DNA of 64,000 bases from an uncultured Pelagibacteraceae bacterium (GTDB taxonomy: Bacteria; Pseudomonadota; Alphaproteobacteria; Pelagibacterales; Pelagibacteraceae). The DNA lies in assembly GCA_902618695.1 (NCBI GenBank), contig CACNCB010000001.1, positions 310,001 to 374,000 on the forward strand. The letters run 5' to 3'. The notes under the pieces are model-generated. The model had not been told where the DNA came from. It worked only from the letters and a program-made list of their open reading frames with translations, and made no database searches. Positions 54,138-61,818 of the stretch are shown one piece after another. The translations under genes were made by a program, and so were the position numbers. The stretch's first letter is position 1. Each line of letters starts with the position of its first letter.

Positions 54138-55624
54138 TTTCCTCCTCCCATAAGTATCCCAAGTTTCTCAGAGGTAACATCCTCAGCATTCATTATTTTT
54201 GATAATTTTCCTCTATGGATTACTGAAATTTTGTCACTTAATTTTAACAACTCATCAGTGTCTGTTGATATTAATATTATTGATTTATTTTGTTCATTTA
54301 TTTTAATTAATGTTTCATGAATATAATTTATTGCTCCAACGTCTAAACCCCATGTAGGATTAAAACAAATTAATAAGTCTGGAGATGTTATTAATTCTCT
54401 TCCAATAATTAATTTTTGTAAATTTCCTCCAGATAAAAATTGGCTTTTTAAATCTATATTGTCAGTGTTTACATTAAATTCTGAAATAATTTTTTTTGAA
54501 TGCTCTTTAATTTTGCTTTCATTTATTAATCCATTATTAAAAAAATTTGAGGATTTAAAATTGTTTAGAGCTACATTTTCAAAAATTGCCATTTGTGGAA
54601 TAGCAGCTTGTTCAAGCCTATCTTCTGGAGAAAAAGCCATTAAATATTCTCTTCTTTCTTGAGGATTTAAATTCCCAATAAAATTTTTATTAAATTCTAT
54701 GGAATTCTTATTTGATATAATTTCACCACTTAACACTTGAAATAATTCACTTTGCCCATTTCCTGAAATACCGGCGATTCCTAAACATTCCCCTCGATTT
54801 AGAGAAAAATTAATATCAACTAAGTTTGTTTCAAAAGGATCTTCACTTGTAAAATTAAGATTTGTTATTATAATTAATTGTTCTGACGAAGTATTTTCCT
54901 TTTTTTTCTTAATTGTTTTTAAATCCTGACCTACCATTTTGTTAGCAAGAGATTCTATATTTTCATTATTGATTTGACTTACAGATACCAATTTTCCTCT
55001 TCTCATCACAGCAACTTCATCACAAAGTTGCATAACTTCCTTTAGTTTATGGGTTATATAAATAATTAAAATTCCTTCCTCTGAAAATTTTTTTAATGAT
55101 AAGAATAATTCACTGGTTTCTTGCTCTGTTAATACCGATGTGGGTTCATCCATAATTAAAACTTTTGGGCTTCTTATTAGGCATCTTATTATTTCTACTT
55201 TTTGTTTTTGACCTGCTGATAAATTGAGAACAGGAACATCAAGATCAACTGAAAAATTGTATTTTTTCATGATTGTATCTATTTTTTCTTTTAAATTTTC
55301 TCTTTGCTCATCTGAGTCTATTATTAAGTTTTCAAATACAGACAAAGTTTCAAAAAGATTAAAATGCTGGAATACCATTCCAATATCATTTTTTTTTGCA
55401 TCTGATGGTGAATTAAGTTTTAGAATATTTTTATTTAAATAAATTTTACCTTCATCAGGAATGACTACACCTGAGAGAATTTTAACAAGTGTAGATTTTC
55501 CAGCACCATTTTCTCCAAGAAGAGCATAAATTTTACCACTATTAAACTCGAGTGAAACATCGTCGTTTGCAACACACCCAGGATATATTTTAGTTACATT
55601 TGAAATTTTAAGGTTTGTATTCAT
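54134..55624 (-). CDS. Nucleoside-type ABC transporter ATP-binding protein (NupO-like)
   Basis: Tandem ABC ATPase, 496 residues. The first domain has Walker A GENGAGKST, signature LSAGQKQKVEI and Walker B VLIMDEPTSVL. The second has a degenerate Walker A (GISGNGQSELF) and signature LSGGNLQKLIIGRE, as is usual in the BMP-linked and ribose-type importers. It powers uptake through the two downstream permeases. Confidence 0.92.
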   Translation of the reverse strand: MNTNLKISNVTKIYPGCVANDDVSLEFNSGKIYALLGENGAGKSTLVKILSGVVIPDEGKIYLNKNILKLNSPSDAKKNDIGMVFQHFNLFETLSVFENLIIDSDEQRENLKEKIDTIMKKYNFSVDLDVPVLNLSAGQKQKVEIIRCLIRSPKVLIMDEPTSVLTEQETSELFLSLKKFSEEGILIIYITHKLKEVMQLCDEVAVMRRGKLVSVSQINNENIESLANKMVGQDLKTIKKKKENTSSEQLIIITNLNFTSEDPFETNLVDINFSLNRGECLGIAGISGNGQSELFQVLSGEIISNKNSIEFNKNFIGNLNPQERREYLMAFSPEDRLEQAAIPQMAIFENVALNNFKSSNFFNNGLINESKIKEHSKKIISEFNVNTDNIDLKSQFLSGGNLQKLIIGRELITSPDLLICFNPTWGLDVGAINYIHETLIKINEQNKSIILISTDTDELLKLSDKISVIHRGKLSKIMNAEDVTSEKLGILMGGGN

Positions 55625-55627
55625 TAA

Positions 55628-56218
55628 TTAATTTAATGGTATAGAATTTCCATCCTTATTTTTCTGATATTGACTCGATAAAATTAAATATTTTTTTTTA
55701 ATTTCGTCTAATATGTTTAAAACTTTTTCTTTTTCTGAAGTAGGTAAATTATCAATAAGTAAATTTATGTTTTGACTTTTCCAATATAAATTTTCTTTAT
55801 TATATTTTCCATCACTAATATTAAAAACTTCCTTTAGTATATTCAGGTCATGAGGGATATTAAAATCATTATTTGTTGCTGCGTATGGAAACAAATAATA
55901 AAAATTATCAAATCCAGAAAAAGTGATTGCACTTAAGCACATACTACAGGGTTCATGTGAACTTAAAAACATGCAGTCTTTCTCATTGGGCCTTGTGTTT
56001 GCATCTAATTCATAAAATTTCTTTAGTGTATGCATCTCTCCATGCCACAACGGATTTTCTATTTCGTTATTTGTTTCAGCAATTACAACCGATAAATCAT
56101 CCTTTTTAATTATTGCGGCCCCAAATATTTTACTACCTCTAGCAACACCCTTTTCAGTAAGAGGTAAGACTTTCTCTAAAAATATATTTAGTATTTTTTC
56201 TAAGGCTTTTTCATTCAT
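55628..56218 (-). CDS. Cytidine-deaminase-fold deaminase linked to the nucleoside importer
   Basis: Zinc-dependent deaminase (196 residues) with the core motifs LWHGEMHTLKKF and SHEPCSMCLSAITFSG. It differs from the GuaD in this window: the N-terminal half has GVARGSKIFGAAIIKKDDLSVV, and the C-terminal half (about 120-196) is extended. It is the first gene of the importer operon, 4 bp before the ATPase gene, so its substrate is probably something the transporter brings in. The exact reaction is not known to me. Confidence 0.78.
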   Translation of the reverse strand: MNEKALEKILNIFLEKVLPLTEKGVARGSKIFGAAIIKKDDLSVVIAETNNEIENPLWHGEMHTLKKFYELDANTRPNEKDCMFLSSHEPCSMCLSAITFSGFDNFYYLFPYAATNNDFNIPHDLNILKEVFNISDGKYNKENLYWKSQNINLLIDNLPTSEKEKVLNILDEIKKKYLILSSQYQKNKDGNSIPLN

Positions 56219-56261
56219 ATGCTTGAACCATCAAATAAAGAACACAATTGTTACTATAATT

Positions 56262-56308
56262 AAACTTAAAAGTAATAAGAAATAAATTATTTATACAACT
56301 TAAAAGTT
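56262..56308. repeat. Tandem operator-like repeats between the importer operon and the lipoprotein gene
   Basis: The 11-mer AACTTAAAAGT occurs perfectly at 56263-56273 and 56297-56307, 34 bp apart start to start. The second copy extends to AACTT-AA-AAGTT, a perfect dyad; the first has one mismatch. They lie in the 127-bp divergent gap between the deaminase (-) and the BamE-like lipoprotein (+) and may be regulator-binding sites. Confidence 0.4.
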
Positions 56309-56345
56309 AATAATTTATTAAAGCAAAAAATGTTAATTTGAACTT

Positions 56346-56651
56346 ATGTTAAAATTTAAATCAGCAATAAGCCTATTAATTATCATAATTTTTTTTTCAG
56401 GGTGTCAAACTGTAAAGGAAAAAACAGATGCAATTGTTGAAAAAGAAAATGAAAAATTAAGTAAATTCTTAGGAAAATCTGCCAGTGAACTTCAAATGGA
56501 ACTTGGAAAACCAGACGAAGATTTTAAAAATGCTAAAGGTAATTTTGAACTAGTTTATAATAGCAAAAAATATCTAGTTCCTTGTGAACGAAGGTTTGAG
56601 ATTAATTCAGAAAACATAGTCGTTGGTTTTGTATCAAACGGGTGTTTTTAA
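56346..56651 (+). CDS. Small BamE-like lipoprotein
   Basis: 101-residue predicted lipoprotein: hydrophobic signal SAISLLIIIIFFSGC with the lipobox cysteine near residue 20, then a Lys/Glu-rich helix and a compact domain with KSASELQMELGKPDEDFKNAKGN, resembling the SmpA/OmlA (BamE) fold. Two further cysteines, C78 and C100, could form a disulfide. Its function is not established. It has its own spacer on both sides. Confidence 0.7.
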   Translation: MLKFKSAISLLIIIIFFSGCQTVKEKTDAIVEKENEKLSKFLGKSASELQMELGKPDEDFKNAKGNFELVYNSKKYLVPCERRFEINSENIVVGFVSNGCF

Positions 56652-56689
56652 ATTCGATGCTAGAAAAAAATGTGCTCATTATAAGTTTT

Positions 56690-56721
56690 TTAATTATACA
56701 AAACGAACTTGTATAAATTAA
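56690..56721. terminator. AT-rich hairpin after the lipoprotein gene, possible terminator
   Basis: Arms TTAATTATACAA (56690-56701) and TTGTATA-A-ATTAA (56709-56721) pair over 12 bp with one bulged A around the loop AACGAAC, followed by TCAGTTTTT. On the plus strand this is a plausible weak terminator for the lipoprotein gene; the 8-bp core is also a perfect dyad. Confidence 0.45.
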
Positions 56722-56746
56722 TCAGTTTTTAAGATTTACTCATACC

Positions 56747-56766
56747 TGTGGGGACCTCTCCCCACA
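56747..56766. other. GC-rich hairpin between the lipoprotein and hsp20 genes
   Basis: TGTGGGGA-CCTC-TCCCCACA is a perfect 8-bp stem with a 4-nt loop, unusually GC-rich for this sequence. It lies 16 bp past the hsp20 stop (minus strand) and has no T-run on either side, so it is not a standard terminator. It could be an mRNA 3'-end stabiliser or part of a small RNA. Confidence 0.45.
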
Positions 56767-56781
56767 AGCAAGGTTTAAGAC

Positions 56782-57228
56782 TTATTTAATTTCAATAAGC
56801 TTCTTTTTTTTGTGTTCTGGAATTATTCTTTCACAAGATATTGTTAAAAGACCATCTTTAAGTTCAGCACCATTAACTTTTACATCATCAGCAATAGTGA
56901 ATGATCTTGCAAATTGTCTTTGAGAAATACCTTTATGAATAATTTCTCCATTAACATCACTGTCCTCAGACTTATTAACTTGTTTTGTTCTTACAGTTAA
57001 TAAATTGTCCTCGAACTCAACCTCAACGTCTTTTTTGCTAAAGCCAGCCAATGCCACCTCAATTGCATAGTTGTCTTTACCTGTCTTTCGGATGTTGTAG
57101 GGTGGATAATTTGATTGCATTGTCAAATTCCCATTTCCCAACATATTTTCAAATTGGTCGAACATATCGTCAAAACCAATTGAAAAAGGTCTAAGTGAGT
57201 TAAATATAGATAGATCCTTACTTGTCAT
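56782..57228 (-). CDS. Small heat-shock protein, Hsp20 family
   Basis: Holdase chaperone of the alpha-crystallin family (IbpA-like), 148 residues. The N-terminal arm has SIFNSLRPFSIGFDDMFDQFE, the alpha-crystallin domain (about residues 40-135) includes YAIEVALAGFSKKDVEVEFE and the late GLLTISCERIIPE; the C-terminal tail has only a weak I-x-I-type motif. AAGGAGG is 5 nt before the ATG and is predicted to be masked by a ROSE-like hairpin, under a sigma-32-type promoter. Confidence 0.93.
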   Translation of the reverse strand: MTSKDLSIFNSLRPFSIGFDDMFDQFENMLGNGNLTMQSNYPPYNIRKTGKDNYAIEVALAGFSKKDVEVEFEDNLLTVRTKQVNKSEDSDVNGEIIHKGISQRQFARSFTIADDVKVNGAELKDGLLTISCERIIPEHKKKKLIEIK

Positions 57229-57232
57229 AATA

Positions 57233-57284
57233 TCCTCCTTTGTTAAGCAAGTTTATTTATGTAAGCCCCATTAGGCGACTTACT
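57233..57284 (-). promoter_or_regulatory. ROSE-like RNA thermometer in the hsp20 leader
   Basis: Minus-strand leader of about 57 nt. Hairpin 1 is GTAAGTC/GGCTTAC (57283-57261). The 3' hairpin pairs CTTGCT (57251-57246) with the Shine-Dalgarno AGGAG (57239-57235) around a TAACAA loop. The UUGCU facing AGGA, with one unpaired G, is the signature of ROSE elements, which hide the ribosome site of small heat-shock genes at low temperature in alphaproteobacteria. Only two hairpins are present, a minimal form. Confidence 0.7.
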
Positions 57285-57289
57285 AAGTT

Positions 57290-57318
57290 TATATGGGAAT
57301 TAATTTGTTTTTTTCAAG
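57290..57318 (-). promoter_or_regulatory. Sigma-32 (RpoH) type promoter of hsp20
   Basis: Minus strand: CTTGAAA (57318-57312), a 14-nt spacer, CCCATATA (57297-57290). This fits the heat-shock consensus CTTGAAA / CCCCATNT closely. Initiation near 57284 would place the whole two-hairpin leader on the transcript. Confidence 0.72.
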
Positions 57319-57330
57319 ATTTAAAGTGTA

Positions 57331-59406
57331 CTAAATTTTTTTTGAAATTTTTAATGCAAATGCATAGTCAATAGCAATTTCTTCTATTGCACCATCTCTT
57401 CCTGATTTTCCACCATGACCAGCATTCATTTCGGTTTTCAAGAGAAGCAAATTATTATCTGTTTTATAGTCTCTAAGTTTTGCTGTGAACTTTGCAGGTT
57501 CATCAAACAAAACTCTATTATCACTTAAACTTGTTGTAATAAAAATATGTGGATAATCCATTTTTTTAATATTGTTGTAGGGTGCATATGAAAAAATATA
57601 ATCAAAGTGTTCTTTAATCTCTTTTGCATTTCCAAATTCGTCAAATTCTCCAACAGTTAAAGGTAAAGAATGATCTAGATTTGTTGTTAAAGAATCTACA
57701 AACGGAACAGCCATAATAATTCCTAAAAATAATTCAGGAGATTGATTGACTACAGCTCCCATTAATAATCCTCCAGCTGAACCACCCATTCCAATAATAT
57801 TTCCTTTTGACGTATAATTCTTTTCGATCAAATATTTTGCTGCGTAAATATAATCTTCAAAAGTATTTTTTTTGTTTGTTAATTTTCCCTCTTTCCACCA
57901 CTTCATGCCTTTTTCCATACCACCTCTGATATGGGCTGTGGCCCAAATTATATCTCTATTGATAAGACTTAATCTTGTAGAAGAAAAGCTTGGGGACATA
58001 GAATTTCCATAAGATCCATATCCATACAATAAAACATTTGCAGACCCATCAATTTTTGTTTTTTTGTGTCTAGTAATTGTTAATGGAACCATTCTTCCGT
58101 CATGAGATTTAAACTCAATTCTTTCAACAATATAGTCATCTTTATTATGACCAGATGGGATCTCTTGTTCTTTAACAAGTTCTTTAGATTTTGTTGCTAA
58201 ATTATATTTAAATACTCTAGAAGGAGTTTTAGGTGAGGAGTATCCTAAATGAACTTCATCAGTGTTTCTATCTTTTTGAATTAAGCTTACTCCAGGAACA
58301 TAAACAGATTCATCAGAAAAAATTAATTCTTCTTCTATATTTGTAGAAATATTTTTGAGAAATAATTTATCTAGTGCATCTGATGTTTCACCACGAATAA
58401 TCCAATTTTTAAGGAATGTTAATCCACCAATTAAAACTTCATCTTTTGCTGGAATATATGTTTGCCAATTTTGATTTTCTAAATTGTCACAAATATCAAT
58501 TTTAAAGTCTTCAGCATTTTTATTTGTATGATTATAAAATTTACCTTCCCATGAATTAACAGAATACAGAACACCTCTTTCTCTTTTAATAATAAGTTTT
58601 GGAGATGGATTTAATTCATCTGATTTAAAGTAATATTGCTCTGAAGTATTATGGTCAGAAGTATTTATGAAATAATATTTTTCATCTGAGCTTTTTCCAA
58701 TTCCCACTGTAAAAGCTTCACTTTTCTCCTCAAATATTAACTCATCCTCATTATCAAAATCTCCTATTTTGTGTCTATATATTGTTCTTGCCCTATGATT
58801 TTCATCAAGTTTAGAATAAAAAATATATTTATCATCCAAACTAAATGTTATTCCCCCTGATGTTTCTGTGATTTCTTTTGAAATAATTTTATTTGTTTCT
58901 ATATCTCTTAAATAAATTGTATAATATTCAGAACCCTTAAGATCTAAAGAATATCCTAAATACTTGTCATTATTACTTACTTCTAAATCTCCAACTCCAA
59001 AATATTCAGTTTTGAGTTTTTCTTTTTCCTTATCTCCATTCCATATCTCCTCAATATTTTCTGAACCAATTTTTTTTCTAAGTTTTATTGAATAATTTCC
59101 TTTAGTTGTAGTTTTTGTCCAATACTCATAAGTATGATCTTTATAGGGTAAAGATTCATCATCTAATTTAATTCTTCCTTTAATCTCATTAAATAATTTT
59201 TTTTGGATATCTTTTGTATCTAATAAATGATGTTCAGTGTAAGCATTTTCGTCTTCTAAATATTTTTTCACTTCAGGATCTAACTTACTTTTATCTTTTA
59301 GGACTTCTAAAATATCTTTTTGATGAATCCAGCTATAATTGTCTTCCCAATCAATATTGTGACAAGTTTTTATCTCTAGTTTTTTTTTAAGTTGTGGTAC
59401 TTTCAT
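57331..59406 (-). CDS. ptrB: Oligopeptidase B-like serine peptidase (S9A)
   Basis: Prolyl-oligopeptidase-family enzyme, 691 residues: N-terminal beta-propeller (about 70-400) and C-terminal alpha/beta-hydrolase domain. The nucleophile is in GMGGSAGGLLMGA near residue 545; the histidine is in AGHGGKSGR near 670; RGGMEKGMKWWKEGKLTNKK is typical of oligopeptidase B, which cuts short peptides after basic residues. No signal peptide is seen, so it is cytoplasmic. It is upstream of hsp20 on the same strand with a separate promoter between them. Confidence 0.9.
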   Translation of the reverse strand: MKVPQLKKKLEIKTCHNIDWEDNYSWIHQKDILEVLKDKSKLDPEVKKYLEDENAYTEHHLLDTKDIQKKLFNEIKGRIKLDDESLPYKDHTYEYWTKTTTKGNYSIKLRKKIGSENIEEIWNGDKEKEKLKTEYFGVGDLEVSNNDKYLGYSLDLKGSEYYTIYLRDIETNKIISKEITETSGGITFSLDDKYIFYSKLDENHRARTIYRHKIGDFDNEDELIFEEKSEAFTVGIGKSSDEKYYFINTSDHNTSEQYYFKSDELNPSPKLIIKRERGVLYSVNSWEGKFYNHTNKNAEDFKIDICDNLENQNWQTYIPAKDEVLIGGLTFLKNWIIRGETSDALDKLFLKNISTNIEEELIFSDESVYVPGVSLIQKDRNTDEVHLGYSSPKTPSRVFKYNLATKSKELVKEQEIPSGHNKDDYIVERIEFKSHDGRMVPLTITRHKKTKIDGSANVLLYGYGSYGNSMSPSFSSTRLSLINRDIIWATAHIRGGMEKGMKWWKEGKLTNKKNTFEDYIYAAKYLIEKNYTSKGNIIGMGGSAGGLLMGAVVNQSPELFLGIIMAVPFVDSLTTNLDHSLPLTVGEFDEFGNAKEIKEHFDYIFSYAPYNNIKKMDYPHIFITTSLSDNRVLFDEPAKFTAKLRDYKTDNNLLLLKTEMNAGHGGKSGRDGAIEEIAIDYAFALKISKKI

Positions 59407-59421
59407 CTAATAAGGAAATAT

Positions 59422-59925
59422 ATGAATATTATTATTTATCTACTTGTAATTTTAGTCATCTTATATTTTTTATTAAGATGGTGGTCAAATATTTCTTCAA
59501 AAAAAATGTCAAAAGGAGTTAGGCTTATTACAATTTTATTATTGGCTTTATTAGCAGTTTTATTTGCTATTGGTGGAAAATTTCTACTCACATTGCCATT
59601 AACTCTTGCAAGCCTTGCTTTAGTTAAACTTAAAGGTTTATCATTGTTTCAATTGTTTTCTCTTTATAGGCTTATTCAAACCTTAAGAAATTCTGGAAGA
59701 TTTTCTTTTAATCAATATCAAAATAATGACTCATCATCATTATCAATATCTGAGGCATATAAGATTTTAAATTTAGACATTAATAAAAAACCAACTAAAG
59801 AAGCTCTAAATAAAGCTTACCAAAAAATTCAAAAAAAAATTCACCCCGATATTTCTCCAGAAACTTCAAGATTATCAGCTATTGTTAATGAAGCAAAAGA
59901 GATAGTTCTTAAAGATATTTCTTAA
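59422..59925 (+). CDS. Membrane-anchored J-domain protein
   Basis: 167-residue protein with two or three N-terminal hydrophobic segments (IIIYLLVILVILYFLLRWW; LITILLLALLAVLFAIGG) and a C-terminal J-domain with the HPD motif in KKIHPDIS. This TIM14/DjlA-like layout suggests a DnaK co-chaperone at the inner membrane. The frame extends upstream, but ATG 59422 has AAGGA 5 nt before it. It is divergent from ptrB. Confidence 0.82.
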   Translation: MNIIIYLLVILVILYFLLRWWSNISSKKMSKGVRLITILLLALLAVLFAIGGKFLLTLPLTLASLALVKLKGLSLFQLFSLYRLIQTLRNSGRFSFNQYQNNDSSSLSISEAYKILNLDINKKPTKEALNKAYQKIQKKIHPDISPETSRLSAIVNEAKEIVLKDIS

Positions 59926-60884
59926 TTAATTATTGATAATAGTTTTTCGTAGATTTTATCTGGATTAATTTTGTCTTTACCACGAGTATTGTGAGAAACT
60001 GTTATTTCTCCATCAGGAATAATTGGATACATATTTGTGTTGTAAGAACCATAAATTAATGGAGTATCTGCCATTAGTGTAATTGTTTTAATTCCTAATG
60101 CTGAAGATAGATGTGAGAAACTTGTATCATTACATATTGCAACATTACAATTTTTAATAACAGGTAAAATTTCTCTTATACTAAGATTGTCTAGGGCAAC
60201 ACATTTTTCTTTGAATTTTGTATTATATAACTCGTTTAAAACTTTTTGTTCATCTTCATTTTTACCTGTAGCTAAAAAAAATCTACATTTTTTAAAAGCT
60301 TCTAATTTTTCCATTACGTCTAGAAAAGTTTTTGATGGTATTCTTTTTGTTGGACCTGAACCACCAACACCCAACAAAACATTAAGCTCATCATTATTAA
60401 TATTAAAGTTTACTGCTGTTTTTTTAACTAAACTATTATCAATTTGAATTTCTGGATTATCAATAATTTCAATATCTAAATATTTTTTTATTATAGCTTT
60501 AGCCGGTTCAGTGATGTGTTGATTTTGTTTTTCAAATAATCGGTATTGAAATATTTCTTTAATTCCTGCCAATCTAGAAATTAAGTTATATCTCAAAGAA
60601 GAATTGAATATAAAAACTTTATCGAAATTATATTTTTTTATATCGCTTACTAATTTGAAAAATCCTTTGAAACCATCATGTTTTTGATTTATTTTATTAT
60701 CTCGTTCTAAGTGAATTATTTCATCAATATAATTTGTTTGATTTAAAAACTCCTTAGCTTTTGAATTTTCTTTAACCAATAAACTAACAGGTGCTCCAAA
60801 TTTTTTTGAAATGGCTTTAATAAAAGGTAGAAAAATTACCGTATCACCTATGCCCATCCTGTTTTGAATAGCTAATATTTTCAT
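59922..60884 (-). CDS. Glycosyltransferase family 9 (heptosyltransferase-like)
   Basis: LPS-core-type glycosyltransferase with the GT9 pattern MKILAIQNRMGIGDTVIFLPF at the N-terminus, NVLLGVGGSGPTKRIPSKTF in the nucleotide-sugar domain, and CNVAICNDTSFSHLSSALGIKTI. The frame runs 23 codons further upstream through low-complexity sequence, but the true start is ATG 60884 (320 residues). Donor sugar is unknown. Its end overlaps the convergent J-domain gene by 4 bp. Confidence 0.82.
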   Translation of the reverse strand: MKILAIQNRMGIGDTVIFLPFIKAISKKFGAPVSLLVKENSKAKEFLNQTNYIDEIIHLERDNKINQKHDGFKGFFKLVSDIKKYNFDKVFIFNSSLRYNLISRLAGIKEIFQYRLFEKQNQHITEPAKAIIKKYLDIEIIDNPEIQIDNSLVKKTAVNFNINNDELNVLLGVGGSGPTKRIPSKTFLDVMEKLEAFKKCRFFLATGKNEDEQKVLNELYNTKFKEKCVALDNLSIREILPVIKNCNVAICNDTSFSHLSSALGIKTITLMADTPLIYGSYNTNMYPIIPDGEITVSHNTRGKDKINPDKIYEKLLSIIN

Positions 60885-60933
60885 AGTTAATTTATAAACT
60901 TTACTAATTAATATTTTTATATAAATTTTTATT

Positions 60934-61818
60934 ATGAGTAAAATTAAAGGCATTTATGCGGCCTCAATGTCGATCTTAAATGATGATTTGACGCTTGATA
61001 TTAAAAAAACCATTCTGCACGCAGAAATGGTTATAGACAATGGTTGTCACGGAGCAGCTATATTTGGAAGTACAGGGCAGGCTCAACTTATACCTGTCTC
61101 AGAAAAAATTAATTTACTAAATCATCTGACTTCAAGCAAACACAAAGAAAAATATATTATAGGCACTGGTTTAAATTCTTTAGGTGAAACAATTAATTTA
61201 ATGAGAGTTTCTAAATCTTTAGGTTTTAATAGATTCTTAATTATGCCGCCTGCTTACTATAAATATGGAGATAAAGAAGTAATAGAATTTTATAGCAAAA
61301 TAGTAGAAGTAATTTCTGATTGTGAAATAGTAATATATAATTTTGAAAAACTCTGTGGTTATAAGTTTAGTATAGAATGTATTGAAGAGTTAGTAAAAAA
61401 ATATCCAAAAAATATTATTGGTGTAAAAGATAGTTCTTACAATCTTTTTGAAAATTTAAAAATTGATGGTTTTTCAGTTCTACCTGGATCAGAATCTAAA
61501 TTATTTAAAGGACTTCAATTAGGTTGTTCTGGAATTATTACAGCTACATGCAATGCCACTTCTATACTAGCAAGAAAAGTATACGATGATTTTAATGATG
61601 GAAACGATCAAACAGTAAATCAAAATCTTTGCGATGTAAGAGCAGAATTTGAAAAATATAATTTGATTTCAAGTTTACATACTTACTTTAGTAAAAAAGA
61701 AATATACTATAAAAATCTTTTGCCACCACTTAGTATTTTAAACTCTAAAGAGGAATCAGATTTAATCAATAATTTAGAGAAATTAAATTTTTCATTAAAT
61801 AATACTAAGGCGGCTTAG
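60934..61818 (+). CDS. DapA/N-acetylneuraminate-lyase family aldolase
   Basis: Class I aldolase of the DHDPS superfamily, 294 residues. The Schiff-base lysine is in IIGVKDSSYN near residue 163 and the tyrosine in VIYNFEKLCGY near 133. The usual GTTGE phosphate/carboxylate loop reads GSTGQAQL, so true dihydrodipicolinate synthase activity is doubtful. A sugar-acid or other 2-oxoacid aldolase/dehydratase is more likely. It precedes cfa with no gap. Confidence 0.8.
   Translation: MSKIKGIYAASMSILNDDLTLDIKKTILHAEMVIDNGCHGAAIFGSTGQAQLIPVSEKINLLNHLTSSKHKEKYIIGTGLNSLGETINLMRVSKSLGFNRFLIMPPAYYKYGDKEVIEFYSKIVEVISDCEIVIYNFEKLCGYKFSIECIEELVKKYPKNIIGVKDSSYNLFENLKIDGFSVLPGSESKLFKGLQLGCSGIITATCNATSILARKVYDDFNDGNDQTVNQNLCDVRAEFEKYNLISSLHTYFSKKEIYYKNLLPPLSILNSKEESDLINNLEKLNFSLNNTKAA

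Noticed and set aside
54134-55624. Degenerate second Walker A motif in the importer ATPase
   Set aside because: Loss of the canonical P-loop in the second ABC domain is normal in BMP-linked and ribose-type importers.
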